Part shown: piece after piece, positions 20,830-30,607 of the stretch
How positions within the stretch are numbered: position 1 is the first letter of the stretch
How the letters are laid out: every line of letters starts with the position of its first letter
NCBI GenBank assembly: GCA_905235445.1
Contig: CAJOLJ010000013.1
Location: forward strand, 1-64,000
Direction: 5' to 3'
Source: an uncultured Bacteroidales bacterium
GTDB lineage: Bacteria > Bacteroidota > Bacteroidia > Bacteroidales > UBA932
Length of the DNA stretch: 64,000 nucleotides
The notes under the pieces: model-generated
Told to the model about the DNA's origin: nothing
Seen by the model: only the letters and a program-made list of their open reading frames with translations
The model's database searches: none
Position numbers and translations under genes: made by a program

Positions 20830-21443
20830 GATCGTAGTGTTTCGATGAATGTCCCTAGGGCCTCCACGTCCTTGAGTCCGGGAGCGGTCTCGAAGCGGCT
20901 GTTGAGGTCGACACCGATGCACTGAGGGAGATCCAAGGAGCGGATGCGCATCCCGTCACCGGGCCCGATTCCCCCGCTGAGGAGAAAAGGAAGGGAGCCA
21001 TTGTAGTGCCGAAGCACGTTCCAGTCAAACTGCCGGCCGTTCCCACCCGGCAACTTCCCCTTGGTATCGAAAAGGAAGCCGTCGCAGATGTTCTCATACT
21101 CCCGGGCCTGTGCCAGGTCCCCAGGTCCTGAAATAGCCAGGCTCCTTAGGACTTGTACGGAGGGAAGCCGCTCCTTCAGTTCCGTGATTGCCTCCGGGGA
21201 CTCATGCCCGTGGAGTTGTATGATGTCAAGGCCAAAGCCTTTCACGGCGGAGAGGATATCCGGCAGGGCGGAATCGACAAAGACCCCCACCCTCCGGCAG
21301 CTACCGGGCAGATATGAGGGCACCTCCACTCCGACGTAGCGGCTCGACCCAGGCCAGAAGATGAATCCCATGAGGTCGACACCGAGGGCCTCCACGGCTC
21401 GGATGTTCTCGGGATAGCGCATCCCGCATACCTTGATAATCAT
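20826..21443 (-). CDS. trpF: phosphoribosylanthranilate isomerase
   Basis: MIIKVCGMRYPENIRAV, GFIFWPGSSRYV, LLSGGIGPGD; ATGA overlap with trpC stop. Confidence 0.94.
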   Translation of the reverse strand: MIIKVCGMRYPENIRAVEALGVDLMGFIFWPGSSRYVGVEVPSYLPGSCRRVGVFVDSALPDILSAVKGFGLDIIQLHGHESPEAITELKERLPSVQVLRSLAISGPGDLAQAREYENICDGFLFDTKGKLPGGNGRQFDWNVLRHYNGSLPFLLSGGIGPGDGMRIRSLDLPQCIGVDLNSRFETAPGLKDVEALGTFIETLRS

Positions 21444-22228
21444 AGCTTTGCGATGAATTGCCCCAGGACTGCGCCCGGGTCCGGTTCTTTCATGAAGCGC
21501 TCCCCTATCAGGAATCCCCGGAAACCGCACTGCCGAAGAGATGAGATGGTTTCAGGATGCCCAATCCCGCTCTCGCTCACTTTCACGGCGCCCTCAGGCA
21601 GTTTCCCTGCCAAGCGGAAACTGTTTTGTACGTCGGTGAGGAAGGTGCCGAGGTTCCGGTTGTTGACCCCGCACATGTCCGGTTCAAGGTCCGCATATGA
21701 GAGTTCCTTCTCGGAATGCATTTCCAGCAGGACCTCCATGCCCAGGGAATGGGCGGTACCCAGAAGAAGGCGGCACTCTTCCTTGCCAAGTTCGGAGGCT
21801 ATCAGAAGCACCGCCGAGGCTCCGCTCAGGCGCGCCATGTACAGTTGGTACTCATCCACCACGAATTCCTTGTAGAGGATGGGGAGGGTGACCCCGCTCC
21901 CCCTGGCTTTCGAGATGAAGTCAGGACTGCCCCCGAAGTACTTCCCGTCGGCGAGGATGCTCAGGGCAGCCGCCCCGTTCCTCTGGTATCCAAGCGGAAT
22001 TACCGCAGCGTCGCCATCTTCCCGGATCCAACCCTTTGAAGGGGACTTGCGCTTGAACTCAGCGATGATTCCGCTGGGGGAAGAGAGCAAGGCCTCAGCC
22101 ATCGAAGGTTGCCCCCCACCGTCCAGGAGGGGTTCGACCCGCTCCGCCAGGGTGCGAAGGGGCACCTCCCGCTTCAGGGCGGCGACTTCCTGCCGCTTGT
22201 GGGCGGTGATTTCGTCCAGGATATCCAT
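21440..22228 (-). CDS. trpC: indole-3-glycerol phosphate synthase
   Basis: MDILDEITAHKRQEVAALK, IIAEFKRKSPSKGWI, CGVNNRNLGTFLTD, VSESGIGHPE. Confidence 0.95.
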   Translation of the reverse strand: MDILDEITAHKRQEVAALKREVPLRTLAERVEPLLDGGGQPSMAEALLSSPSGIIAEFKRKSPSKGWIREDGDAAVIPLGYQRNGAAALSILADGKYFGGSPDFISKARGSGVTLPILYKEFVVDEYQLYMARLSGASAVLLIASELGKEECRLLLGTAHSLGMEVLLEMHSEKELSYADLEPDMCGVNNRNLGTFLTDVQNSFRLAGKLPEGAVKVSESGIGHPETISSLRQCGFRGFLIGERFMKEPDPGAVLGQFIAKL

Positions 22229-22230
22229 CT

Positions 22231-23226
22231 CTAGCTGTTCAGTTCCACGAATTTCCTGAAATTCGAGAGGGCCTTGCCGCTTTCCAGGCTCTCCCTTGCA
22301 ATATCCAGGGCATGCAGGATGTCCAGGCTCTGGTCCATGCACTGGATGGCGACGGCGGCATTGGCAAGAACGGTGTTCTTCTGCCCCTCCGTGGAGCGGT
22401 TCTCCAGGACAGAGTCGAAAATGGCCGCGGCCTCCTGGGGAGTCCTGCCTCCGAAGAGGTCGTAGTCTTTCGTCAAGGGCAGGTTGAAATCGGACGGGTC
22501 GAACACCTTCTCATACTTGTTGGTGCATATCTTGAAAGTCCCCGTCAGGGAGATTTCATCGTAACCGTCGGTGCTGCTAACCAGGGCATAGTCCACACCC
22601 ATCTTCTGGAACACATTGTTATAGAGGCGCATCTGCTCCAGGGTGGCGGTCCCCATCACGTTGCATTTCGGCTGGGAGGGATTCACAAGGGGGCCGAGCA
22701 GGTTGAAGAAAGTCATGAAAGGGAGGACCTTGCGGACCGGGCCGACGAACTTCATCGCCCGGGCATAGACCTGGGCATGGAGATACACCATGTGAGTTTC
22801 AGCCATGGAGCGGTTCAGGCGGTCCGCATCGAAGGTGAATTTCACCCCGTGCCGGGCCATCACGTCGCTGGCCCCGGAGGTGCTGGTGCTGGCATAGTTG
22901 CCGTGCTTGGCCACATTGTAACCCGCCCCGGCCACAACGGCGCAGGCGCACGTGGAAATGTTGAAAGTGTTCTTCATGTCTCCGCCGGTCCCGACGATAT
23001 CGACATACTTGTCAGCGTCGAGTTTCACGGAAAGTCCGGTCTCGAGGATGCCGTCACGGAAGCCCAGGAGTTCATCGACGGTGATGCCGCGCAGTTGCAG
23101 CATGCTCATAAGGGCGGCCAACTGCTCGTTGGGATACTTTTCCTGGGTGATGTTGATAAGGATGTCGCGGGTCTCCTCGCGTGACAGATACTCGTGATTG
23201 AGAATCTCTTCTAGATACTTTTTCAT
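22231..23226 (-). CDS. trpD: anthranilate phosphoribosyltransferase
   Basis: 331 aa; VDIVGTGGDMKNTFNISTCACAVVAGAGYNVAKHGNYASTSTSGASD. Confidence 0.96.
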   Translation of the reverse strand: MKKYLEEILNHEYLSREETRDILINITQEKYPNEQLAALMSMLQLRGITVDELLGFRDGILETGLSVKLDADKYVDIVGTGGDMKNTFNISTCACAVVAGAGYNVAKHGNYASTSTSGASDVMARHGVKFTFDADRLNRSMAETHMVYLHAQVYARAMKFVGPVRKVLPFMTFFNLLGPLVNPSQPKCNVMGTATLEQMRLYNNVFQKMGVDYALVSSTDGYDEISLTGTFKICTNKYEKVFDPSDFNLPLTKDYDLFGGRTPQEAAAIFDSVLENRSTEGQKNTVLANAAVAIQCMDQSLDILHALDIARESLESGKALSNFRKFVELNS

Positions 23227-23262
23227 AGTTTACATTATTTAATTTCAATTATTTCCGTTATT

Positions 23263-23823
23263 TCAGCTGATCCAATTCCCGAGGATGGCAGCCCCCTGGG
23301 GCGTCAGGACGCTCTCGGGATGGAACTGGATGCCGTGGATGTCGAACTTGCGGTGTCGTAGGGCCATGATCTGCCCCTCATCGCTTACGGCGGTTACCTC
23401 CAGGGTGTCGGGGAAGCCTTCACGGCTGACCACCCAACTGTGGTAGCGGCCCATCACTATCCGCTGGGGCAATCCCCGGAAAATGGGGTCCACCCCGAAC
23501 TGCGTGCCCTCAGTGGCCACCCCGTGAAAAACGTCGCTGAGGTTCTCCAGGCGGCCACCGAACACTTCGGCAATGGCCTGATGGCCAAGGCAGACGCCAA
23601 GAATGGGCTTTCTCCCTGCATAGGTTCGGATGACGTCTATCAGAAGTCCGGCCTCCGAGGGAATGCCGGGACCTGGCGACAGGATGATCCTGTCGAAAGA
23701 CTCAAGTTCCTCCAGCGCGAAGCGGTCGTTTCGCAGGACGGTGACCTCCGCACCCAAAGACTTCACCAGATGAGAGAGGTTGTAGGTGAAGCTGTCATAA
23801 TTGTCAATGATAACGATATTCAT
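23263..23823 (-). CDS. trpG: anthranilate synthase component II (glutamine amidotransferase)
   Basis: 186 aa; NYDSFTYNLSHLVKSLGAEV, LSPGPGIP, PILGVCLGHQAIAEVFGG, HGIQFHPES. Confidence 0.96.
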   Translation of the reverse strand: MNIVIIDNYDSFTYNLSHLVKSLGAEVTVLRNDRFALEELESFDRIILSPGPGIPSEAGLLIDVIRTYAGRKPILGVCLGHQAIAEVFGGRLENLSDVFHGVATEGTQFGVDPIFRGLPQRIVMGRYHSWVVSREGFPDTLEVTAVSDEGQIMALRHRKFDIHGIQFHPESVLTPQGAAILGNWIS

Positions 23824-23827
23824 GGTC

Positions 23828-25228
23828 TTACATTTGTTCGGCCATCAGGATGGCACGGCGCAGGGCGTTCAACTTGTTATTGACTTCCTGGAGTTCGTAT
23901 TCTTCATTGCTGCGGGCCACGATGCCCCCTCCGGCCTGGAACCACAGTTCGTTGTTCCGGCTCACGAAAGTGCGGATGGTAATGGCCTGGTTGAGACTGC
24001 CGTCGATGCCGATGTAGCCGATGCAGCCGCCGTATGCGCCACGGTTGTGGGGCTCGTACTCACTGATGAGCTGCATCGCACGCACCTTGGGAGCCCCGCT
24101 GAGGGTGCCGGCGGGGAAGGTGTCCATGAAGGTCTTGACGGGATCCGCATCAGCGTCAAGCTCTCCGCTCACACGGGAAACGAGGTGGATCACATGGCTA
24201 TAGTACTGGAGATCCTTGTAGAAATCCACCCTTACGTCGTGACAATTGCGGCTGAGGTCGTTGCGGGCCAGGTCGACGAGCATCACGTGCTCGGCATTCT
24301 CCTTGGGGTCACTGCGCAGGAACTCTGCTCCACGGGCATCCTCCTCCCTGTTTCCGGTGCGTTTGGTCGTGCCGGCGATGGGGTCGATGTAGGCCCGGCC
24401 GCCCTCAATGCGGCAGTGCGTCTCCGGGGAAGAGCCGAAGATGCGGAAGCCCCCGAAGTCGAAATAGAACAGGTACGGGCTGGGATTGATGCTACGCAGG
24501 GCCCTGTATAGTTTGAAGTCATCCCCTTCGTATTTCTGGATGAAGCGACGCGACAGGACGACCTGGAAGACATCCCCGCGAAGACAGTGCGCGATTCCCC
24601 TTCGGATGTTGGCCTTGTGCCCTTCGTCCGTGAGGGTGGAGGAGGTTTCCCCGACGGGATGGAAACCGTAGGGGTTGACATTGGTGCGGTTCATCTCCTG
24701 CTCAATCCTCGCAAGAGAGCTCCGCTCACCCTCCTCCAGCAGTTCCACAAGGACCATCGTGTTGTTGAAATGGTCGAACATGATGATGTACTTGTACAGG
24801 ATGTACAGGACATCGGGCGCATCGTTGCGCTCCTGGGTCTCGTCCTTGACCGGGATATTCTCGAGATAACGGACAGCATTGAAGGTCATGTAGCCGTACA
24901 GGCCGCACATGCTTCGGCATTCTCCCCCGACTTCGAAACTGTGGATGAACTCGTTGACGGCCCTATCCAGGGTATAGTCCGCCGACAGAGGGCGCCGCAC
25001 CCTCCTTCCGTCGGGATAGCTGTGCACCGCAACCCCATGTTCCACGGCTACGCTTCCGATGGGAGCGATGCCTATGAAGGAGCGGGAATTCTCTCCCCCG
25101 TGGTAGTCGCTTGACTCCATCAGGGCGGACTGCGGATAAAGGTCACGGAGTTTCATGTACACCGAAACCGGGGTGTGAAGGTCCGCCAGCCGCCTGCGGA
25201 CGGCGGTAGTGTATTTAGAAGTCGCCAT
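23828..25228 (-). CDS. trpE: anthranilate synthase component I
   Basis: 466 aa; RIFGSSPETHCRIEGGRAYIDPIAGTTKRTGN, TLSGAPKVRAMQLISEYEP; 14-nt overlap with trpB. Confidence 0.96.
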   Translation of the reverse strand: MATSKYTTAVRRRLADLHTPVSVYMKLRDLYPQSALMESSDYHGGENSRSFIGIAPIGSVAVEHGVAVHSYPDGRRVRRPLSADYTLDRAVNEFIHSFEVGGECRSMCGLYGYMTFNAVRYLENIPVKDETQERNDAPDVLYILYKYIIMFDHFNNTMVLVELLEEGERSSLARIEQEMNRTNVNPYGFHPVGETSSTLTDEGHKANIRRGIAHCLRGDVFQVVLSRRFIQKYEGDDFKLYRALRSINPSPYLFYFDFGGFRIFGSSPETHCRIEGGRAYIDPIAGTTKRTGNREEDARGAEFLRSDPKENAEHVMLVDLARNDLSRNCHDVRVDFYKDLQYYSHVIHLVSRVSGELDADADPVKTFMDTFPAGTLSGAPKVRAMQLISEYEPHNRGAYGGCIGYIGIDGSLNQAITIRTFVSRNNELWFQAGGGIVARSNEEYELQEVNNKLNALRRAILMAEQM

Positions 25229-26417
25229 ATTCCTTCGCCATTTCCTTGTTTTTCAGATAGGTCTCGACATCCTTGTCGCCACGCCCGCTGACTGTGAGGA
25301 CTACGATGTCGTCGGGAAGAAGTGTCATCTTGCCCAGCGCCGCAACGGCATGGGCGCTTTCGATGGCAGGGATGATGCCTTCGAGCCGGGTCATTTCATA
25401 TCCTGCATGGATGGCCTCGTCATCGTTTATGGCGAGGACCTGGGTCCTCCCGTGTTTAGCCATGTTGCTGTGCATCGGTCCCACCCCTGGATAGTCCAGG
25501 CCGGCAGAGATGGAGAATGCTTCCTCGATCTGGCCGTCGGGAGTCTGCATGACAAGCATTTTGGAGCCGTGCAGGATGCCGGTCCGGCCACGGTGGATGG
25601 TCGCAGCGGTATAGCCGGAATCGACGCCATGGCCGCCGGCTTCCGCCAGGACGATCCGGACTCTCTCATCGTCCATGTAATGATAGACGGTACCGGCCGC
25701 ATTGCTTCCCCCGCCGATGCAGGCGACCAGGTAGTCGGGATAGTCCCTCCCGACCTGATCCTGCAGCTGGACTTTGATCTCCTCCGAAATGACGCTCTGT
25801 AGCCTGGCCACGAGGTCCGGATAAGGGTGAGGCCCCATGGTGGAGCCGACCAGGTAATACGTATCGGAAGGGTGGCAGCACCAATCCCGGATGGCGGCGG
25901 AGCAGGCGTCACTCAGGGTCATGTTGCCGGTGGTGACCGGATTTACCTTCGCACCCAGCATACGCATCCGCTCGACGTTGGTATGCTGACGCTCTACATC
26001 GGTCTTGCCCATGAAAATCTCACACTCCATGCCCATCAGGGCGCAGACAGTGGCGGTCGCAACCCCGTGCTGGCCGGCACCGGTCTCCGCAATGACCCTG
26101 GTCTTTCCCATCTCCCTTGCCAGGAGGATCTGGCCTATGGCATTGTTGATCTTATGGGCGCCGGTATGGTTGCAGTCCTCGCGTTTAAGGTAAAGACGGC
26201 AGCCATACTTGCGGCTCATGCGCTGGGCATAGTACAGGGGAGAGGGCCTTCCGGCATAGTCCCTCAGCAAGCGACGGTATTCCTGCTGGAAAGCGGCGCT
26301 TTCGATGACTGGGAGGTAGGCCTGACGCAACTCCTCGACGCATTTGTAAAGGATCTCGGGGATGTAGGCTCCGCCAAACTCCCCATAGAATCCGTTTTCG
26401 TCCACTTGGTAACTCAT
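25215..26417 (-). CDS. trpB: tryptophan synthase beta chain
   Basis: 400 aa; KREDCNHTGAHKINNAIGQILLAREMGKTRVIAETGAGQHGVATAT; GGGSNAAG. Confidence 0.97.
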   Translation of the reverse strand: MSYQVDENGFYGEFGGAYIPEILYKCVEELRQAYLPVIESAAFQQEYRRLLRDYAGRPSPLYYAQRMSRKYGCRLYLKREDCNHTGAHKINNAIGQILLAREMGKTRVIAETGAGQHGVATATVCALMGMECEIFMGKTDVERQHTNVERMRMLGAKVNPVTTGNMTLSDACSAAIRDWCCHPSDTYYLVGSTMGPHPYPDLVARLQSVISEEIKVQLQDQVGRDYPDYLVACIGGGSNAAGTVYHYMDDERVRIVLAEAGGHGVDSGYTAATIHRGRTGILHGSKMLVMQTPDGQIEEAFSISAGLDYPGVGPMHSNMAKHGRTQVLAINDDEAIHAGYEMTRLEGIIPAIESAHAVAALGKMTLLPDDIVVLTVSGRGDKDVETYLKNKEMAKEYGDF

Positions 26418-26443
26418 ATCGTGCGTGTTGTTTATTCCTGTAT

Positions 26444-26474
26444 AAAAAATGGCCCGTCGTGATTACGACAGGCC
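26444..26474 (-). terminator. intrinsic terminator in the trp leader (attenuator)
   Basis: Minus strand GGCCTGTCGT-AATC-ACGACGGGCC-ATTTTTT: 10-bp stem with one G:U, then a T tract, 27 nt before the trpB ATG. Confidence 0.85.
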
Positions 26475-26512
26475 TTATCTTGTAAGTTGATTGTTTTACA
26501 CGGCTGCGCTTC

Positions 26513-26566
26513 TCACGAATTTTCAATCCTTGAGCAACGCCACCATCCTGCAAAACGAGTCATCAT
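26513..26566 (-). CDS. putative trp leader peptide MMTRFAGWWRCSRIENS
   Basis: 17-codon ORF ATGATGACTCGTTTTGCAGGATGGTGGCGTTGCTCAAGGATTGAAAATTCGTGA with tandem TGG TGG (26540-26545), 18 nt after the predicted TSS. Confidence 0.82.
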   Translation of the reverse strand: MMTRFAGWWRCSRIENS

Positions 26567-26590
26567 TGTATTTCAATTCTTAGTCCGGGG

Positions 26591-26598
26591 CAAAGGTA
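26591..26598 (-). promoter_or_regulatory. -7 box of the trp operon promoter
   Basis: Minus strand TACCTTTG (TAnnTTTG); no clear -33 element. Confidence 0.5.
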
Positions 26599-26910
26599 TA
26601 TTAAATTTCAATAACGTGCATCATTTTTCAAAAAAACTATTGCAAATATTTCAATTGCCCTTGAGGGGACTCTTTTTTGCCGGAAGACCAAGTGATTGGA
26701 CCAAAGTATGAAGGGAAGGGACCTCCGGGCTTTTTTGCCTCCTGTCCCTCCCCCCGGGTGGCATCCCCACGCACAACTTTTTCCCGGGAAAGATGCCCAT
26801 ACTGGGAGATTATTTTGTATATTTGATGTGCCTTGGATGTGCGGCAGCGATGCCTCCCTCCCCGAGGTCCCAATCCGGCTCACACAGTACGCCACCCACA
26901 TAATAGCACT

Positions 26911-28821
26911 ATGAAAAGAATCATCCGTCATTGCCTGACTGCCCTGAGCGTTGTGGCAGCGGCCTTTTCGGCTTCTTTCTGTACTACTTCATCCCCCGGT
27001 ATCTGCTCCCCTGTCATAGGGGATGACGGCGCCATTACCTTCAACTATTATGCTCCGGATGCGGACAGCGTCAGCGTGGACGTGCAGTTCGCAGGGACCC
27101 ATCCCATGACCAAGGGGAAGGACGGGGTATGGTCTCTCACCCTCGGTCCCGCGGTCCCGGATATCTATCCGTACAGGTTCATCGTGAACGGGAACTCCGT
27201 CATGGACCCCCTGAACGTCGAATACTTCCCCAACGAGGGCTTCAAGAACAGCCTCCTGGACATGCCGGGGAGGGACGGCGGGCTGATTCATGAACTGAGG
27301 GACGTCCCCCACGGGAGCGTCGACTATGTCCGATACTGGAGCTCCTCCCTGTCCCTTTTCAACAATGCGATAGTGTACACGCCTCCCCTCTACGATGCGA
27401 ATCCCGGGAAGAGCTATCCCGTCATGTACCTCATAAGCGGCACAACCGACACCGAGGAAGTGTACTATAAGGTCGGCAGGATGAACCTCATTATGGACAA
27501 CCTCCTCGCCGAGGGGGCAGCCAAGGAGATGATAATCGTTCTCCCCTACGGCAACCCCGCCGCCCTCTATCCCAAGGGCACGAGGCTGCCCATGCGGATG
27601 GACTACTTCGGAAATGACCTCCTGGATGACCTGATGCCCTATGTGGAAAGCCATTACAGGACAATCCCGGAAGCCCATCACCGTGCCATCGGAGGGTTCT
27701 CGAGGGGTGGCAACCAGGCCCTGGCCACCGGGCTTATGAACCTGGAGAGGTTCTCCTGGCTGTGTTCCTACAGTTCCTTCACCATGACCACCCTGCCGGA
27801 AGTGTATGACAAAGCGGAACAGACAAACTCCAGGATAAATCTCTTCTGGCTGGGAGTCGGGACCGACGACTTCCTCTATGGCAACGCCCTGGAGTATATG
27901 GATTTCCTGGACAGCAAGGGCATACGCAACATGAAGGTCTTCACCGACGACAAGTTCGGTCACACCTGGATGAATGCCAGGTATTTCCTGGACAGGTCGC
28001 TTCGCCTTCTCTTCCAGGATGACCCCTACTCCATGGACAGGAGCGAGACAACCGACAAGCTGCCCTCAAGCGGACAGATGTTCACCTCCGAGGTGAGCAG
28101 GCGTCTTTTCCCGATGGGGGTGATTTCCCCGCAGTTCGAGGAAGGCGGGAGCGTCACCTTCCGCTACATTGCCCCAGGGGCAAAGGCAGTCTCCCTCGAA
28201 GGGGACCTGTCCTCCTCCGCACTCACCATGACAAAGGACGACAAGGGAGTATGGAGCGTGAAGGTCCCGACGGATGGCCTTGACGGGACGTACAAGTACA
28301 ACTTCAACGTCGACGGGATAAAGGTAGCCGACCCCCAGAACGTGGCCATAGCCCCGGGTGAAGGGTTCAAGAGCAGCCTCGTTGAAATCTGGAAGGACTC
28401 ACCCCTTGACGCCAAAGTCCCCAACGGCAAGATGGCCTTCAGGTACTACAGGTCCTCCGTCACCGGGAAGGACAACCTTGTCTGCATATACACTCCGACA
28501 GGCTACGACCCCAATGGGAGCGAGTCCCTGCCGGTTGTGTACCTGTCCCACAAGAAGGGCGATGTCCCGGACTCCTGGCTCAAGTGCGGCCATGTGAACC
28601 TGTTGATGGACAAGCTCATATCCGAGGGGAAGGCCCCGAGGATGATTCTAGTGATGCCTTATGTACCCTCCTCCAAGATGGAATCTTCCATCCGCAGGGA
28701 CCTAGTCCCTTTCATGGCGGAGAACTACAAAGTCGAGGAAGGTCCCTTCAATCTCATACGGGGACTTGACTGCACCGACCATTCCCTCTTCATGAAAAAA
28801 ATAGAAGCCGCCTTCAAATAA
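26911..28821 (+). CDS. secreted esterase with two E-set plus CE1-like esterase modules; second esterase module degenerate
   Basis: Starts MKRIIRHCLTALSVVAAAFSASFC (likely signal/lipobox region); first module has GGFSRGGNQA; second E-set (SPQFEEGGSVTFRYIAPGAKAVSLEG) followed by a truncated esterase fold without GxSxG. Confidence 0.8.
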   Translation: MKRIIRHCLTALSVVAAAFSASFCTTSSPGICSPVIGDDGAITFNYYAPDADSVSVDVQFAGTHPMTKGKDGVWSLTLGPAVPDIYPYRFIVNGNSVMDPLNVEYFPNEGFKNSLLDMPGRDGGLIHELRDVPHGSVDYVRYWSSSLSLFNNAIVYTPPLYDANPGKSYPVMYLISGTTDTEEVYYKVGRMNLIMDNLLAEGAAKEMIIVLPYGNPAALYPKGTRLPMRMDYFGNDLLDDLMPYVESHYRTIPEAHHRAIGGFSRGGNQALATGLMNLERFSWLCSYSSFTMTTLPEVYDKAEQTNSRINLFWLGVGTDDFLYGNALEYMDFLDSKGIRNMKVFTDDKFGHTWMNARYFLDRSLRLLFQDDPYSMDRSETTDKLPSSGQMFTSEVSRRLFPMGVISPQFEEGGSVTFRYIAPGAKAVSLEGDLSSSALTMTKDDKGVWSVKVPTDGLDGTYKYNFNVDGIKVADPQNVAIAPGEGFKSSLVEIWKDSPLDAKVPNGKMAFRYYRSSVTGKDNLVCIYTPTGYDPNGSESLPVVYLSHKKGDVPDSWLKCGHVNLLMDKLISEGKAPRMILVMPYVPSSKMESSIRRDLVPFMAENYKVEEGPFNLIRGLDCTDHSLFMKKIEAAFK

Positions 28822-28829
28822 TCTTCATC

Positions 28830-30500
28830 ATGTTTCTTTCCACCCTCCTCTCCCTTGCCCTCTCCTCGGCAGTGCAGGTCCACAACCCGCAGATTCCCGT
28901 GATAGTGGACCGTCCCTGCAATGTCCTCTCTGAAATCACCATCACCTGTCACTCCCCCGCTACCCTTGTGGACGGGACCCTGGAAGTGGAACTTGATGGC
29001 ATTGACAGGAAGGCCGTCAAATCCGTGCGACTGTTGTACACGGGGACAGCCTCACCCCTGATATCGAGGACGCAGTCAAATATCTTCAAGGCCCACTTCA
29101 ACAAATGGGCTGGAGGATGGATGGACTGGTGTGACGGGGCCTATGCCAAGGAGCTTTCCAGGGTGAAGCCACCCAAAAGCGGCAATGTCCTGCTTCCTTT
29201 CTCAACCCCGCTCGTCTCGGACAGGAACATCTTCTACCTGAGTCTCGAAATCGACTCCCGCCGGGTGGACCTTTCCTCGACTTTCAAATGCAGGGTCGTG
29301 TCCCTTACGGTGCAGGGTCCGGACGGCAAGGAAAAACTCTCCCTGAAGGAGGATGGCCCAGTCCTTCGCCGCATGGCCCTCTCCCTTCGGACCCACGGGG
29401 ACGACGGTGTGGACTCCTACAGGATCCCGGGCATTGTGAGAACCCCCAAGGGGACGCTCCTTGCGGTATATGACATCAGACGTGACGACTCCTATGACCT
29501 CAACGGGGACATTGACATAGGAGTAAGCCGCTCCACCGACGGAGGAAAGACTTGGGAAAAGATGAGGGTGGCCCTTGACATGGGAGAGGCCGGGGGCCTT
29601 CCCGAGGGCCAGAACGGGGTCGGTGACCCCTGCATCCTCGTGGATGAGAGCACGGGGGAAGTATTCATCGCGGGAATATGGGCCCACGGAAGATACGGAG
29701 GCACTGCCATATTCACTTCAAGGACAGGCACGGACCCCATAGACGTAGCCCAGATGGTACTCACGAAAAGCTCCGATGACGGAAAGACGTGGTCAAAGCC
29801 CGTGAACATAACTTCACAGGTAAAGGACCCCTCCTGGTCCACGGCATTCCAGGGTCCAGGCAACGGCATCTGCATGAAAGACGGCACCCTGGTGTTCCCC
29901 TTCCAGTGGTGGGACAAGGACAAGGTGCCCACCTCGGGCATAATCTACAGCAAGGACCATGGGGTGAGCTGGCAGAGAAGCGAAGGGGCAAGGAGCAACG
30001 TCTGCGAGGACCAGGTCGTGGAAACGGAGGACGGTGTGCTCATGCTCAACATGAGAAACCACGCTACTTCCGACAGGTTCAGGAAAGTCAGCGTCACTTC
30101 GGACATGGGGAAGACATGGAGCGTGCACTCCTCGGACAGCACCCTGGTAGAGCCCGTCTGCCAGGCGAGTCTCGTGAAAGTGGAAGCCAAGGACAACAGC
30201 ACAGGGAAGGACCTGCTTCTTTTCTGCAACCCCGCATCCAGCAAGTCCAGGGACCGGATGACCCTGCGCCTGAGCGATGACATGGGGAAAACCTGGAAAC
30301 GTTCCATCCTCCTTGACGAGGAGTCAGGTTGGGGCTACTCCTGCATCTGTCCCATAGACAAGGACCATGTAGGGGTACTCTATGAGGGAAGCACCGCCCA
30401 GCTGGTCTTCCAGACAGTAAGGATTGATGACCTCATGGACGCCTACGGGACAGGGCCATCCCCAAAGCCCTCGATACCGCATCGTCCGGTGCCGAGATAA
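28830..30500 (+). CDS. exo-alpha-sialidase (GH33, BNR repeats)
   Basis: YRIPGIVRTPKGTLLAVYDIRR (RIP motif) and five Asp-box-like repeats (STDGGKTW, SSDDGKTW, SKDHGVSW, TSDMGKTW, SDDMGKTW). Confidence 0.93.
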   Translation: MFLSTLLSLALSSAVQVHNPQIPVIVDRPCNVLSEITITCHSPATLVDGTLEVELDGIDRKAVKSVRLLYTGTASPLISRTQSNIFKAHFNKWAGGWMDWCDGAYAKELSRVKPPKSGNVLLPFSTPLVSDRNIFYLSLEIDSRRVDLSSTFKCRVVSLTVQGPDGKEKLSLKEDGPVLRRMALSLRTHGDDGVDSYRIPGIVRTPKGTLLAVYDIRRDDSYDLNGDIDIGVSRSTDGGKTWEKMRVALDMGEAGGLPEGQNGVGDPCILVDESTGEVFIAGIWAHGRYGGTAIFTSRTGTDPIDVAQMVLTKSSDDGKTWSKPVNITSQVKDPSWSTAFQGPGNGICMKDGTLVFPFQWWDKDKVPTSGIIYSKDHGVSWQRSEGARSNVCEDQVVETEDGVLMLNMRNHATSDRFRKVSVTSDMGKTWSVHSSDSTLVEPVCQASLVKVEAKDNSTGKDLLLFCNPASSKSRDRMTLRLSDDMGKTWKRSILLDEESGWGYSCICPIDKDHVGVLYEGSTAQLVFQTVRIDDLMDAYGTGPSPKPSIPHRPVPR

Positions 30501-30607
30501 CTGATTTCCACAAACTGCCAAGCGTAAGTCCTTCCCATAAGGACGACTTAGTAAACGCCCCGGGCCTGAGGGTCCGGGGCAGAGTTTCTCCATATGGAAG
30601 AAAGAAC

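Noticed and set aside
26185-26553. 122-aa ORF spanning the trp leader
   Set aside because: Runs through the terminator and into trpB in another frame; the short WW leader ORF is the better explanation.
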